Of a DNA stretch of 64,000 nucleotides, positions 18,681-27,359 are shown piece by piece. Location: NCBI GenBank assembly GCA_014138725.1, contig JACJID010000007.1, positions 186,001 through 250,000 on the forward strand. Reading direction: 5' to 3'. The stretch's first letter is position 1, and each line of letters opens with the position of its first letter. Source of the DNA: Kutzneria viridogrisea (GTDB taxonomy: Bacteria; Actinomycetota; Actinomycetes; Mycobacteriales; Pseudonocardiaceae). The translations under genes and the position numbers were made by a program. The notes beneath the pieces are model-generated. The model worked only from the letters and a program-made list of their open reading frames with translations. It ran no database searches and had not been told where the DNA came from.

Positions 18681-20018
18681 ATGACGGACATGACCACCGG
18701 GCCCGCGCTGCGCCGCATCGTGGGTTTCGCACTGCCCCTCACCGCGGCCAACCTGCTCCAGCAGGGCTACCTGCTGGTCGACAGCGTCGTCGTCGGGCAC
18801 TACCTCGGCGTGGAGGGGCTGGCCGTGGTGGGGACCTGCGGGCCGCTGTTCTACCTGCTGAACTCGATGTTCATCGGGCTGGGCACGGCGTTCACCATCC
18901 GGCTGGCCCACCTGCGGGGCGCCGGGCAGGAAGGGCAGCGGCGCGGCGTGGTGCTCTCGCTGGCCCTGCTGGCGGCCGTCTGGTCGGCGGGCTGCGTCCT
19001 GCTGGCCACTACGCTGGCTGGTCCCGCCTTCGCCCTGATGGGGATCCACGGTCCGCTTGCGGTCTCCTGCGCCCAGTTCTTCGCGACGTTGTCGATCGGC
19101 TTCCCGGGCATGTTCGGCACGGCCGCCGTCAGCGCCTACCTGCGCGGCCTGGGCAACTCACGGTCGGCGATGTGGGTGCAGGCGGTGGGCAGCGTGGCCA
19201 ACATCGCTCTGGTCTGGCTGTTCGTGGCGGTGCTGGACGGAGGGGTCCGCGGTGCGGCGCTGGCCACGGTGGTGTCCAGCACCGCGGCGCTGGTCGTGGG
19301 CCTGGTCTACTCGGCCAAGGTCTACCCGGTGCCGCGGACCGGGTCCGCACCGGCCGTGCGGCGTGAGCTCGTCGACGCCATACGATTGGGATTCCCCTTG
19401 GCCAGTCAGCACATCATCCTCTCGGTGGGGATCATGGTGCTGGTCTGGATCATCCAGTCCTACGGCGCGGTGGTGCTCGCCGCCTTCACGGTCGCCTCCC
19501 GGCTGGAACTGTTCACCTGCATGCTGTTCCTGGACTTCTCCGGTGGCGTGACCACGTTCGCGGCCCAGAACCTGGGCACCGGGGACAGTGCGCGGGCCAG
19601 GCGGGGCCTGCTGCACACGATCGCGCTGACCATCGGGTTGTCGGCACTGGTCGCCGGGGTGGTGCTGCTGGCGCGCTCACCCATCGCCGGGCTGTTCACC
19701 GACGACCTGGCCACGCAGGCGCTCACCGAGCACTACATCCTGATCGTCTACCCGTTCCTGGTGCTCTACACCGTGATGGTGGTCGCCCACGGCTACCTCA
19801 ACGGTGCGCGCCGCACCACCGCGCCGTTGATCTGCACGATCATCGCCTTCGTGCTGGTGCAGATCCCGTTCGCCTACCTGCTGCACGGGCCCGTTGGCGT
19901 CGACGCCGTCATGTGGGCGGTGGTCGCGGGCTGGTCGGCGGGGCTGACCTACAGCCTGTTCTGCCTGCGCCGCGTGCTGTTCGCGCGCCCGGAACCGGTG
20001 CTGAGCACAGCGCCGTGA
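18681..20018 (+). CDS. MATE family efflux transporter
   Basis: A 445-residue membrane protein with about 12 helices in two similar halves. The MATE N-terminal signature reads PLTAANLLQQGYLLVDSVVVGHYLG, with AYLRGLGNSRSAM in the loop after helix 4-5 and AAQNLGTGD at the start of the second half. MATE proteins export cationic or amphipathic compounds using Na+ or H+. It lies 24 bases after the synthase, so export of or self-protection from its product is likely. Confidence 0.92.
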   Translation: MTDMTTGPALRRIVGFALPLTAANLLQQGYLLVDSVVVGHYLGVEGLAVVGTCGPLFYLLNSMFIGLGTAFTIRLAHLRGAGQEGQRRGVVLSLALLAAVWSAGCVLLATTLAGPAFALMGIHGPLAVSCAQFFATLSIGFPGMFGTAAVSAYLRGLGNSRSAMWVQAVGSVANIALVWLFVAVLDGGVRGAALATVVSSTAALVVGLVYSAKVYPVPRTGSAPAVRRELVDAIRLGFPLASQHIILSVGIMVLVWIIQSYGAVVLAAFTVASRLELFTCMLFLDFSGGVTTFAAQNLGTGDSARARRGLLHTIALTIGLSALVAGVVLLARSPIAGLFTDDLATQALTEHYILIVYPFLVLYTVMVVAHGYLNGARRTTAPLICTIIAFVLVQIPFAYLLHGPVGVDAVMWAVVAGWSAGLTYSLFCLRRVLFARPEPVLSTAP

Positions 20019-20049
20019 CCGGCGAGTTACTGGACATGAAGGGTTCATC

Positions 20050-21483
20050 GTGATCACCAAGAGCACAGCCACGGCCGAGTTCCACGGCGGGCGGTCCCGG
20101 GTCGCCGCCCTGGCCTGGGGGCAGCAGGCCACCTGGGACGTCATGCGGGGCTGGCCGCACGAGGACCGGTCGTTCTTCACCCTCACCCGGTGGCTGCCGG
20201 TTCCGCTGCTGCTCGGGCTGGGCGAGGTGCTGGAGCAGATCAGCGAACTGGTGCTGCGCCACGAATCGCTGCGCACCCTGTACCACCCGTCCCACCGGGG
20301 TGAGGCGACCCAGGAGGTGCTGGCCTCGGGCGCGGTCACCGTCGAGGTCTTCGACAGGCCCGCCGAGGACCCGGTGGACTTCGCCACGATCGTCAACGAC
20401 TGCATCGCACGCATGAAGGCAACGGGGTTCGACCACGACAAGGAGCTCCCCGTCCGGTTCTCCGTCGCCACCCACGAGGGGATCCCCGTACTGCTGATGT
20501 TCGGGGTCTCCCACCTGTCCGCCGACCACATGAGCACGGACCTGCTCTCGGCCGAACTCACCGCTCTCCTGAAGGCCCGCGCGGACGGCACGGCCGCACC
20601 GGCGGCCAGGCAGGCCCTGCAACCGGTGGACCTGGCCACGATGGAGCACTCGCCGGAGGGACAGCTGTGCAACGTCGAGGCGATGCGCTACCTGCGGCAG
20701 CAACTGGACCGGCTGGCGCCCGGCCTGGTGCCCGTGCGGGCGGTCCCCTCCTCGCCGCGCTTCTTCCGAGCCGAACTCGAATCCGACGCCATCCCGGTGG
20801 CCGTGCGCGCGGCGGCCCGCCGGTACCGGAGCACCACTTCCGTCGTACTGCTGTCGATCACCACGGCACTGGTCCGCTGCTTCTGCCCGGGACCGGTGTA
20901 CCCGCTGGACATCATGCAGAGCAACCGGGTCGCGCCCGAGCTGTTCGCCACCGTGTCGAGCTTGAACCAGGCCGTGCGGACGGCGGTGGACCTGACCGCG
21001 GGGTCCTTCGGCGAGGTGCTGCATCAGTCCGAGTCGGTGATGGCCGCGGCCCGGCGCCGCTCCAGGTACGACGGCCGCGCCGCGAAGGAGGTGGTCCGCA
21101 CCGTCGCCAGCTCGCGCGGCACCGAATTCGAACCCGGTTTCCAGTTCAACGACATGTGGTCGACAGTGGCGAAGTCGGCGGCCAGGCCCGCCGGGGGCTT
21201 GGCCGAACTGGACCGGCTGACCGAGACCACGACCTTCGACTGGCCGCAGAAGACGGACTCCGAGGGCATGGCGATCTTCCTGGACACCCGTGGCACGCCC
21301 GAGCGGATCAACCTGTCACTGATGGCCGACACCGCGTTGCTGCCACCCGAGGACATCCGCGCGTTCCTCTTCGCGTTCGAGCGGATCGCGATCGTGCTGG
21401 CCACCAGCGACATCACGTTCACCCAGATCGAGGAGTTGTTCGCCGAACACCGGACCCACGCGGGGAACCGCAGCGGGAGTTGA
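20050..21483 (+). CDS. Free-standing condensation-domain-like acyltransferase
   Basis: A 477-residue protein of the chloramphenicol-acetyltransferase/condensation superfamily (NRPS C domains, Pap acyltransferases). The catalytic HHxxxDG motif appears as SHLSADH with His155 and Asp159: the second His and the Asp are kept, the first His and the Gly are replaced. The upstream VLRHESLRTLY strand is typical of the fold, and the C-terminal half has a FNDMWS loop. Being last in the operon, it probably transfers the carrier-bound acyl chain to an amine or alcohol and so releases the product. The acceptor is unknown. GTG start at 20050, 31 bases after the MATE gene. Confidence 0.82.
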   Translation: MITKSTATAEFHGGRSRVAALAWGQQATWDVMRGWPHEDRSFFTLTRWLPVPLLLGLGEVLEQISELVLRHESLRTLYHPSHRGEATQEVLASGAVTVEVFDRPAEDPVDFATIVNDCIARMKATGFDHDKELPVRFSVATHEGIPVLLMFGVSHLSADHMSTDLLSAELTALLKARADGTAAPAARQALQPVDLATMEHSPEGQLCNVEAMRYLRQQLDRLAPGLVPVRAVPSSPRFFRAELESDAIPVAVRAAARRYRSTTSVVLLSITTALVRCFCPGPVYPLDIMQSNRVAPELFATVSSLNQAVRTAVDLTAGSFGEVLHQSESVMAAARRRSRYDGRAAKEVVRTVASSRGTEFEPGFQFNDMWSTVAKSAARPAGGLAELDRLTETTTFDWPQKTDSEGMAIFLDTRGTPERINLSLMADTALLPPEDIRAFLFAFERIAIVLATSDITFTQIEELFAEHRTHAGNRSGS

Positions 21484-21609
21484 CGGCCCGAGGTTCACCG
21501 CCCCGGTCATATCACCCGAACGCGACATTACTTTCCGCGATTTTCGGTATACGGTAAGTCAACATGGTGGTTAGGTTCGGCTCTCGACTGCGGCGAGCCG
21601 AGGACAGCC

Positions 21610-22851
21610 ATGGTGACGATGGCGCAACTGCGGGACGTCAACCTTACATCGTGGCGCGACGCCGCCCGAGGATGGCTCACCTTGTCCCAGCACACGAGAC
21701 AGGCCGCACTCGACATCCGCGACCAGGGAGCCGGGCCGGTCTCCGACGCATGGCGCGACGAGGTCGGCCAAACCGCCTACGACGTACTCAACAAACTCGC
21801 CATCGAGTACGACATGGCCGCTGACGTGGTCAAGGGCGCCCAACTGGTCCTCGACGGCCTGGCCGACGCCGTCGAGATCGCCCAGAGGGAACTGACCTCC
21901 GCGCTCTCGCTGGTCGCGCGGCCGATCTCCGTGACCGAGGACGGCACCGTGCACGTCGACCTCGCCATGACGCTCGCCCCCGCGGAAGTCGAGCAGGTCA
22001 CCAAGCGAGCCGCCACGATCGAGAAGATGATCTGTGACGCCGTCGAAGCCGCCAGCCAAGCCGACCAGACCGCCGCCCAGGCACTGGACAAACTGCGACA
22101 TGGCACCGAGCTAGCGATCACCGGAGACCGCGACCACGACATCGACCAAGCCCTGGCACTGCAAGAAGACGCCTCCCTGGCCCAGGTCAACGCCCTGCAC
22201 TTCACGCTGCCCCACGGGCAGGGCCCCGACGTGGTCGCCGCGTGGTGGAACGGCCTGACCGAGCGCGAACGCCAGGAACTCCAGCTCGCGCTGCCCACCG
22301 AACTGTGCGACCTGGACGGCATCCCCGACACGGTGAAAGCCGACCTGCGCGGTCACGACGGCTACGACCGCATGGCCGTGGTGAAGTACGCCCTCGACCA
22401 CGTCGAGGACACCAGCATCGACAAGTGGCCGTCCAACTGCACCCAGTTCGTCTCCACCGCCCTGTCCGCCGGAGGCATTCCCGCAGCCGGGCCCTATCCC
22501 CTGCTCGGACCGCAGTGGCACGACGGCGGCGACTGGCCGTTCACCAACCCCTCCCGCGCCTGGGTCAACTCCCAGGCCTCCCACGACTTCATGCTCGACC
22601 ACGGCGGCACCGAAGTCCCCCGCGGTGAGGCGAAACCCGGGGACGTCATCTACTTCCGCAACGGCAAGGGCGAGGTCTACCACGCCGCGATGGTCACCGC
22701 GGTCACCCCCGACGGCGACATCAAGTACACCCAACACACACCCGGCCGCACCGACAGCACCCTCGACGGCCGAGCCAGCTCCATCCGCGACGACCAAGGC
22801 TCCAACGACATCGCCATCGTCCGCGTCAAACCAGATTGGGCGGCATCGTGA
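21610..22851 (+). CDS. WXG100-like protein with C-terminal amidase domain
   Basis: A 413-residue protein. The first ~200 residues are helical and contain a WXG-type layout (SWRDAARGWLTLSQHTRQAA, then SDAWRD), as in proteins passed to type VII secretion. Residues about 275-410 match the actinobacterial putative amidase fold, with NCTQFVSTAL (catalytic Cys candidate near 277) and a VYHAAMVTAV strand carrying the His. It has no Sec signal. Predicted role: a secreted amidase acting on cell wall or peptide, or an effector. ATG at 21610 with GAGG upstream. Its stop overlaps the next start (GTGA). Confidence 0.78.
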   Translation: MVTMAQLRDVNLTSWRDAARGWLTLSQHTRQAALDIRDQGAGPVSDAWRDEVGQTAYDVLNKLAIEYDMAADVVKGAQLVLDGLADAVEIAQRELTSALSLVARPISVTEDGTVHVDLAMTLAPAEVEQVTKRAATIEKMICDAVEAASQADQTAAQALDKLRHGTELAITGDRDHDIDQALALQEDASLAQVNALHFTLPHGQGPDVVAAWWNGLTERERQELQLALPTELCDLDGIPDTVKADLRGHDGYDRMAVVKYALDHVEDTSIDKWPSNCTQFVSTALSAGGIPAAGPYPLLGPQWHDGGDWPFTNPSRAWVNSQASHDFMLDHGGTEVPRGEAKPGDVIYFRNGKGEVYHAAMVTAVTPDGDIKYTQHTPGRTDSTLDGRASSIRDDQGSNDIAIVRVKPDWAAS

Positions 22852-23246
22852 GCCGAACGCGAGGATGGATCCTGGCCGTCGTGGCCGTGACCGCGTTGGC
22901 GTCGGTGGCCATGGCGGTGATCACCGACATCCGGGCGCTGCACGCCGACATCGACTTCCTCGGCCCCCAGGGCCCCAGCTGCACGACGATCCGCGCCACG
23001 AACTGCCTGCCCTGCGAGCTGTCCACCCAGGCCACCGTCTGGGCGGTCGCCGCACTGGTACTCACCTGCGTCACCGTGGCGCTGGCCTGGCCGCGTCGCC
23101 GCACCCGCGCTGCGATCGCTGTGCTGGTGGCTCCCGTGCTGCTACTCGGGCCGCTCGCGGTCACCGCGACCGCGACCGCCGCCGCCGATCTGTCCGCCTA
23201 CACCACGCAGATCACCGACCTGGGGGCCCTGTGCCAGCACCGGTAG
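22848..23246 (+). CDS. Small membrane protein with external cysteines
   Basis: 132 residues, three predicted membrane helices (about 8-28, 62-82 and 88-112). A loop between helices 1 and 2 holds three cysteines (SCTTIRATNCLPC). GTG start overlapping the amidase stop. No family recognised. The position inside a WXG/amidase operon suggests a membrane partner, anchor or protective protein for the amidase. Confidence 0.65.
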   Translation: MSRTRGWILAVVAVTALASVAMAVITDIRALHADIDFLGPQGPSCTTIRATNCLPCELSTQATVWAVAALVLTCVTVALAWPRRRTRAAIAVLVAPVLLLGPLAVTATATAAADLSAYTTQITDLGALCQHR

Positions 23247-23635
23247 ACACCCAGCCCGCGCTGCGCCACCCGACGACCTGGCCCGCATCGCGGCTGCTCG
23301 CCGCGGCGCTCGTCGGCGACGCCATCACGATCGGCCTGGTCCAGGCAGCCATGCCCGCCTACCAGCAGTGGGTACACCAGATCGCCACCAACTGCGCCCG
23401 CTGGGCGTTCGCGACCGTGCCGACCGAGGTGTACCTCGCCTACTGGATCGCCCTGCTGGTCGCCGGCGGGACGGCGTGGTTGACCTGGCTCGCCCTCACC
23501 ACGCCCGGCCACCCAGCCGTCCGGATCTGCGCGGTCGTCCAGGCGGTCCTCGTCGTCCTGCTGCTCAGCCAAGTCGCGCTGCTGGCCTACGACCTGCACA
23601 CGGGGTCGCTGCCGCTGTACAAGCACTGCAACTGA
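23231..23635 (+). CDS. Small membrane protein
   Basis: 134 residues starting at GTG 23231, overlapping the previous gene by 16 bases. Three hydrophobic stretches (about 16-36, 62-84 and 93-117), one Cys in an external-looking loop (NCAR) and a Cys at the C-terminus (KHCN). It resembles its upstream neighbour in size and topology, possibly a diverged pair. Function unknown; coupled expression with the amidase is clear from the overlaps. Confidence 0.6.
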   Translation: MPAPVDTQPALRHPTTWPASRLLAAALVGDAITIGLVQAAMPAYQQWVHQIATNCARWAFATVPTEVYLAYWIALLVAGGTAWLTWLALTTPGHPAVRICAVVQAVLVVLLLSQVALLAYDLHTGSLPLYKHCN

Positions 23636-23652
23636 CCCGTGGGAAGGGAACC

Positions 23653-23952
23653 GTGGCCATCGACATGCAACCCGGTGAGGTCAAGCGCATCGCCGGCACG
23701 CTTCACAATGCCACCGACCAGGCCGACCGTGGCGTCACCACCTCACTCGCCCCCAGCCTCACCACGGCCACCGCCACCGCCCCCTGGCAGAGCGCGTCGG
23801 CACTGCGCGACTGTGCCACCGCCTGGCAGAACCACCTGAGCGAGCTCATCGGCCGCACCCACCAAGCCGCCGACCGGCTGCGCACCACCAGCGACCACTA
23901 CGCGCAGGTCGACCAGCGCCTCACCAAGGTCTTCACCGACCTGCACCCCTGA
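23653..23952 (+). CDS. WXG100/ESAT-6-like small protein
   Basis: A 99-residue, mostly helical acidic protein, GTG start with GGGAAGGGAA upstream. It has a turn with a central Trp (TAPWQSASALRD, residues about 44-55) between two helices, the hallmark layout of ESX-type secretion substrates and their partners. It is the last gene of the amidase operon, so it may be a co-secreted partner or chaperone of the amidase. Confidence 0.65.
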   Translation: MAIDMQPGEVKRIAGTLHNATDQADRGVTTSLAPSLTTATATAPWQSASALRDCATAWQNHLSELIGRTHQAADRLRTTSDHYAQVDQRLTKVFTDLHP

Positions 23953-24341
23953 CCCCGAGCCTCCTGTGCCGCCCCGATCCGTTGGCCAGCAACGATTTCA
24001 GGAACTCCGAACACCACAGCGTGCCCTGACGAGACCGATCAACGACCATCGCTCGTCGGAGCACAGCCGAAACCGCGCGATGCTGCGGCCCGCGCTGGGG
24101 TGCTGGTATTGCTGTCGCGTGCCGACCCGTTGTTCAGGTCGCGTTGTTCAGTTCGGCTCGATCGACACTGAACAAGCCTGTGCGGTGTAAGCCAGTACCT
24201 GGGCGGTGATCGCGAGCCTGACCACGTCGCAGACGGCCAACCGAGGTCGACATCGCCCACCACGAGCCATCGACGCAACCGCACATCGGTACAGCCGCGA
24301 ACAGACACAGCGTACCGAGGCAGTGAACAGGGGGAATCGCT
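23953..24341. other. Gene-free interval before the SH3-like secreted protein
   Basis: 389 bases with no frame of convincing codon bias. The start of the next gene is preceded by GAACAGGGGGAATCGCT, a good ribosome site. No clear terminator for the WXG operon was found. Confidence 0.5.
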
Positions 24342-24695
24342 ATGCGCGCAACGATCGCCACCGCCGTCGTTCTGGCGGCCACAGCGCTGACAGTGGCGGG
24401 CGGCCAAGCGCTCGCCGCCGCCAAGCCCACGGCCGTCGCCAGTCCAGCCAACTGCGGATGGCAGCCTGCGAACAACGACAACAACACCTCTGGCCGATTC
24501 GCCGATGATGGCGTGAACATCCGCAGCGGCGACTCGACCTCTTGTGCCGTTCTGGGGCTCGGGTACAAGAGCCACACGATTACCCTGCGCTGCTTCTGGA
24601 ATGGGTTTGTCTACCTCACCGACAACACCACTGGCGTGACGGGCTGGAGCGCTGTCGACTACGTGAACTGGCCTGGTGGCCTCAACGACTGCTGA
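24342..24695 (+). CDS. Secreted SH3-like domain protein
   Basis: 117 residues with a Sec signal peptide (MRATIATAVVLAATALTVAGG, cleavage near ALAAAK). The mature part carries a bacterial SH3-like pattern (DGVNIRSGDSTSCAVLGLGYKS then the VTGWSAVDYV strand) and four cysteines that could form two disulfides. Such proteins bind cell-wall peptide or act as small extracellular modulators. It stands alone. Confidence 0.75.
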   Translation: MRATIATAVVLAATALTVAGGQALAAAKPTAVASPANCGWQPANNDNNTSGRFADDGVNIRSGDSTSCAVLGLGYKSHTITLRCFWNGFVYLTDNTTGVTGWSAVDYVNWPGGLNDC

Positions 24696-24760
24696 CTCGG
24701 TGACGGGTGTCGCTGGCCGACTGGTGGTGCCGCGGCCAGCGGTACGGCCCGTACCCGCTA

Positions 24761-26200
24761 TCAGCGGGGCTCACCGAGCCAGCGGCCGAGCGCAGGTTCC
24801 AGGTCATCCGCGCTGCCGGCCCAGCACACGTAGCCGTCCGGCCGGATGAGCATCGGCTCGGTGTCGGCGCCCTGACCCGCGCGGTCCACCCTGTCCGACC
24901 AGAGGTCGGCGACCTTGGCGAACGTGTCGGCCGGGTCGAGCAGGACACTTCGCCCGGACCGCAGCAGTTCGTGCACCCGGACCGCGCCGAGGTCCAGATC
25001 CGGCGAAGGACGGCCGACGAGCGGATGGGCCTCGGCACCCGGCATCGGGTAGCGAATGGCCATCCCGGACAACATGTCGGCGAGATGGTGCTGGACCTCC
25101 GGCAGCTGCGTCATGGCCGTGAAGATCTCCCTGGTAGCCGCCACGTCCGGGTTGCGGGTGCCCTCCCAGTCCATCAGCAGGCTCTGCGCCTGGACGTTGC
25201 GCAGCACGGCGGCCCCGACCGGGTGGCGTTCCGTGTGATACGTGTCGAGCAGGTTCTCCGGTGCCCAGCCGTGCACGGCGGCGCCAAGCTTCCACCCGAG
25301 ATTGAGCGCGTCCTGCATCCCGGTGTTCATGCCCTGCGCGCCGAGCGGAAGGTGCACGTGGGCGGCATCGCCAGCCAGGAACACCCGCCCGTGCCGGTAC
25401 CGCGTGACCTGCCGGGCCGCGTTGGTGATGCGGCGGGCGTAGCGCAGTTCGAGCAGTCGCACCCGCGCTCCGAACACGGTGCGCAGGCCGTCGCGGATCT
25501 CGTCCTCGGTGACCGGGACCTCCCTGGGCAGCGACCGGTCCGGCCCGCCCAGGACGAGCCTGCGCAGCTCCCTGCCCTGCGGATCGGTGCCGAGCGGGAA
25601 CAGTGCGGCGAAGTGCCCGTCGTCGTTCCAGGTGTGCGACATCAACTGATCAACGCCGCTCAACCGCACGTCGGAGGCGATCATGGTCGAGGTGCCCGGC
25701 CGACCGGGGAACTCGGCCCGCAGCAACGAACGCACCATGCTGTGGGCACCGTCGGCGGCGACGAGGTACCGGGAACGGACGGTGACCCCGTTGGCGAAGG
25801 TCGCGGTGACCCGATCCCCGTCCTGGACGAGGCCGACCAGTTCGTGGTCGCGCCGAATGTGAATGCCTTGTGCGGCAAGGTGTTTCTCGAAGAACCCCTC
25901 GATCACCACCTGCGGCACGAACCGCCATGGCAGGCGGTGCCGAACGAGGTTGGGCGGCAGCGCGATACCGGCGAAGTGGCCGGTGCCGATCGGGTGGTTT
26001 CCGGTGGCCAGCAACGGTTCCAGCAAGCCGCGCTGGTCGAGTGCCTCCAGCGTGCGGGACTGCACGCCGCCTGCCTTGGACAGGTCGCTGCGCTGGGACA
26101 GCTTGTCGACCACCACGGTCGACACCCCCGCCACCAGCAGTTCGTTGGCCAGTGTCATACCGGTCGGGCCCGCGCCGACGATGAGCACCTCGGTGTCCAT
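24761..26200 (-). CDS. FAD-dependent aromatic-ring monooxygenase
   Basis: A 479-residue group A flavoprotein monooxygenase of the PHBH fold. The N-terminal dinucleotide motif is VGAGPTGMTLA (about 7-17). A middle ADGAHSMVR is the DG motif, and GRVFLAGDAAHVHLPLGAQGMN (GD motif) binds the FAD ribose. The C-terminal thioredoxin-like part is present. It hydroxylates an aromatic or polyketide-like substrate using NAD(P)H and O2. It is divergent from an Lrp/AsnC regulator 116 bases away, which probably controls it. Similar enzymes act in polyketide tailoring or rifamycin-type inactivation. Confidence 0.87.
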   Translation of the reverse strand: MDTEVLIVGAGPTGMTLANELLVAGVSTVVVDKLSQRSDLSKAGGVQSRTLEALDQRGLLEPLLATGNHPIGTGHFAGIALPPNLVRHRLPWRFVPQVVIEGFFEKHLAAQGIHIRRDHELVGLVQDGDRVTATFANGVTVRSRYLVAADGAHSMVRSLLRAEFPGRPGTSTMIASDVRLSGVDQLMSHTWNDDGHFAALFPLGTDPQGRELRRLVLGGPDRSLPREVPVTEDEIRDGLRTVFGARVRLLELRYARRITNAARQVTRYRHGRVFLAGDAAHVHLPLGAQGMNTGMQDALNLGWKLGAAVHGWAPENLLDTYHTERHPVGAAVLRNVQAQSLLMDWEGTRNPDVAATREIFTAMTQLPEVQHHLADMLSGMAIRYPMPGAEAHPLVGRPSPDLDLGAVRVHELLRSGRSVLLDPADTFAKVADLWSDRVDRAGQGADTEPMLIRPDGYVCWAGSADDLEPALGRWLGEPR

Positions 26201-26315
26201 GGATTCTCCCCTGGTTGTGTCGATCAGGACAGGGGCAACGCTCCGCCCGCCAACACGCCTGGGCCAGAAACCGGCTTGATTGCGTTGGTATCCGTCGCTG
26301 ATTACCCTCGGATCG

Positions 26316-27281
26316 GTGGAATCCGACTACGATGAGCTGGATCGTCGGCTCGTGCACGCCCTGCAGATCGACGGTCGGGCCGCGTTCAGCACTATCGCCG
26401 AGGTTCTTGGCGTGTCGGATCGCACCATCGCCCGCCGCTACGCCAGATTGCGGTCGGCCGGAGCGGTGCGAGTGGTCGGCGGAGTCGACCCGACCGCGTT
26501 GGGCGCGGTGCTGTGGTTCCTGCGGGTGCGATGCGCGCCCGCCGCATCGGTCCCGGTCGCCGAGGCGCTGGCCAGACGCCCGGACACGTCCTGGGTGAGC
26601 CTCACCTCCGGCGGCACCGAGATCACCTGCACGGTCCGCACCGAGAGTGAGGCCGACAGCGAGACGCTGCTGCTGGCCAAGCTCCCCCGCACCCAACGCG
26701 TGGAGGGGGTGACCGCGCACTCCGTGCTGCACGCCTTCTACGGCGGCCCGGACAACCTGATCGCCAAGCTCGGCTCGCTGGACGAGAAGGCGATCGAGCG
26801 ACTGCGCCCACCCCCGGTGCCGCACCGACCGGGACCGGTGCGGCTCGATGACAGCGACCGGAAGCTACTCGCCACGCTCGCCACCGACGGTCGGACCGGG
26901 TTGGAGCAGTTGGCCGCGGTGACCGGCTGGTCACCGACGACGGTCCGGCGCCGGATGCGGGAGCTACGCGAACGCGGGGTGCTGTACCTGGACATCGACG
27001 TCGACCCGCGCCTGTTCGCCCTCGGTACCCGAACCCTGCTCTGGCTCTCGGTCGCACCCACGCATCTGGCGGAGGCCGGTGCGGCGCTGGCCGAGCATCC
27101 CGAGGTCGCGTTCGCCGCCGCCACGACCGGGCCGACGAACCTGTGCGCGAGCGTGGTGTGCGCGGACCAGCGCGAGCTGTACCGGTACCTGACCACCCGG
27201 GTGGCCGCACTGCCCGCCATCACGCACGTCGAGACGGCACCAGTGATCAGGACCGTCAAGCGGGCCGCGAACGAACCGTGA
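26316..27281 (+). CDS. Lrp/AsnC family regulator with two tandem modules
   Basis: 321 residues, about twice the usual Lrp length, built of two HTH-AsnC plus ligand-binding units. HTH 1 is at about 5-50 (LDRRLVHALQIDGRAAFSTIAEVLGVSDRTIARR), HTH 2 at about 178-225 (DRKLLATLATDGRTGLEQLAAVTGWSPTTVRRR). GTG start at 26316, matching where the first HTH begins. It is divergent from the FAD monooxygenase and is its likely regulator. Confidence 0.88.
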   Translation: MESDYDELDRRLVHALQIDGRAAFSTIAEVLGVSDRTIARRYARLRSAGAVRVVGGVDPTALGAVLWFLRVRCAPAASVPVAEALARRPDTSWVSLTSGGTEITCTVRTESEADSETLLLAKLPRTQRVEGVTAHSVLHAFYGGPDNLIAKLGSLDEKAIERLRPPPVPHRPGPVRLDDSDRKLLATLATDGRTGLEQLAAVTGWSPTTVRRRMRELRERGVLYLDIDVDPRLFALGTRTLLWLSVAPTHLAEAGAALAEHPEVAFAAATTGPTNLCASVVCADQRELYRYLTTRVAALPAITHVETAPVIRTVKRAANEP

Positions 27282-27359
27282 GGACCGGGCAACCTGTGGA
27301 TGCAGCGGTCATCTTCGGGCGTGCGGTGAACGGTCCTGCTCCACCCACAGCGAGGCGGA

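Noticed and set aside
14448-19049. A 1533-residue reverse frame across the polyketide synthase
   Set aside because: Shadow of the high-GC forward genes; composition (His, Arg, Gly, Gln, Val) is typical of antisense frames, and the forward KS, KR and ACP motifs are unambiguous.
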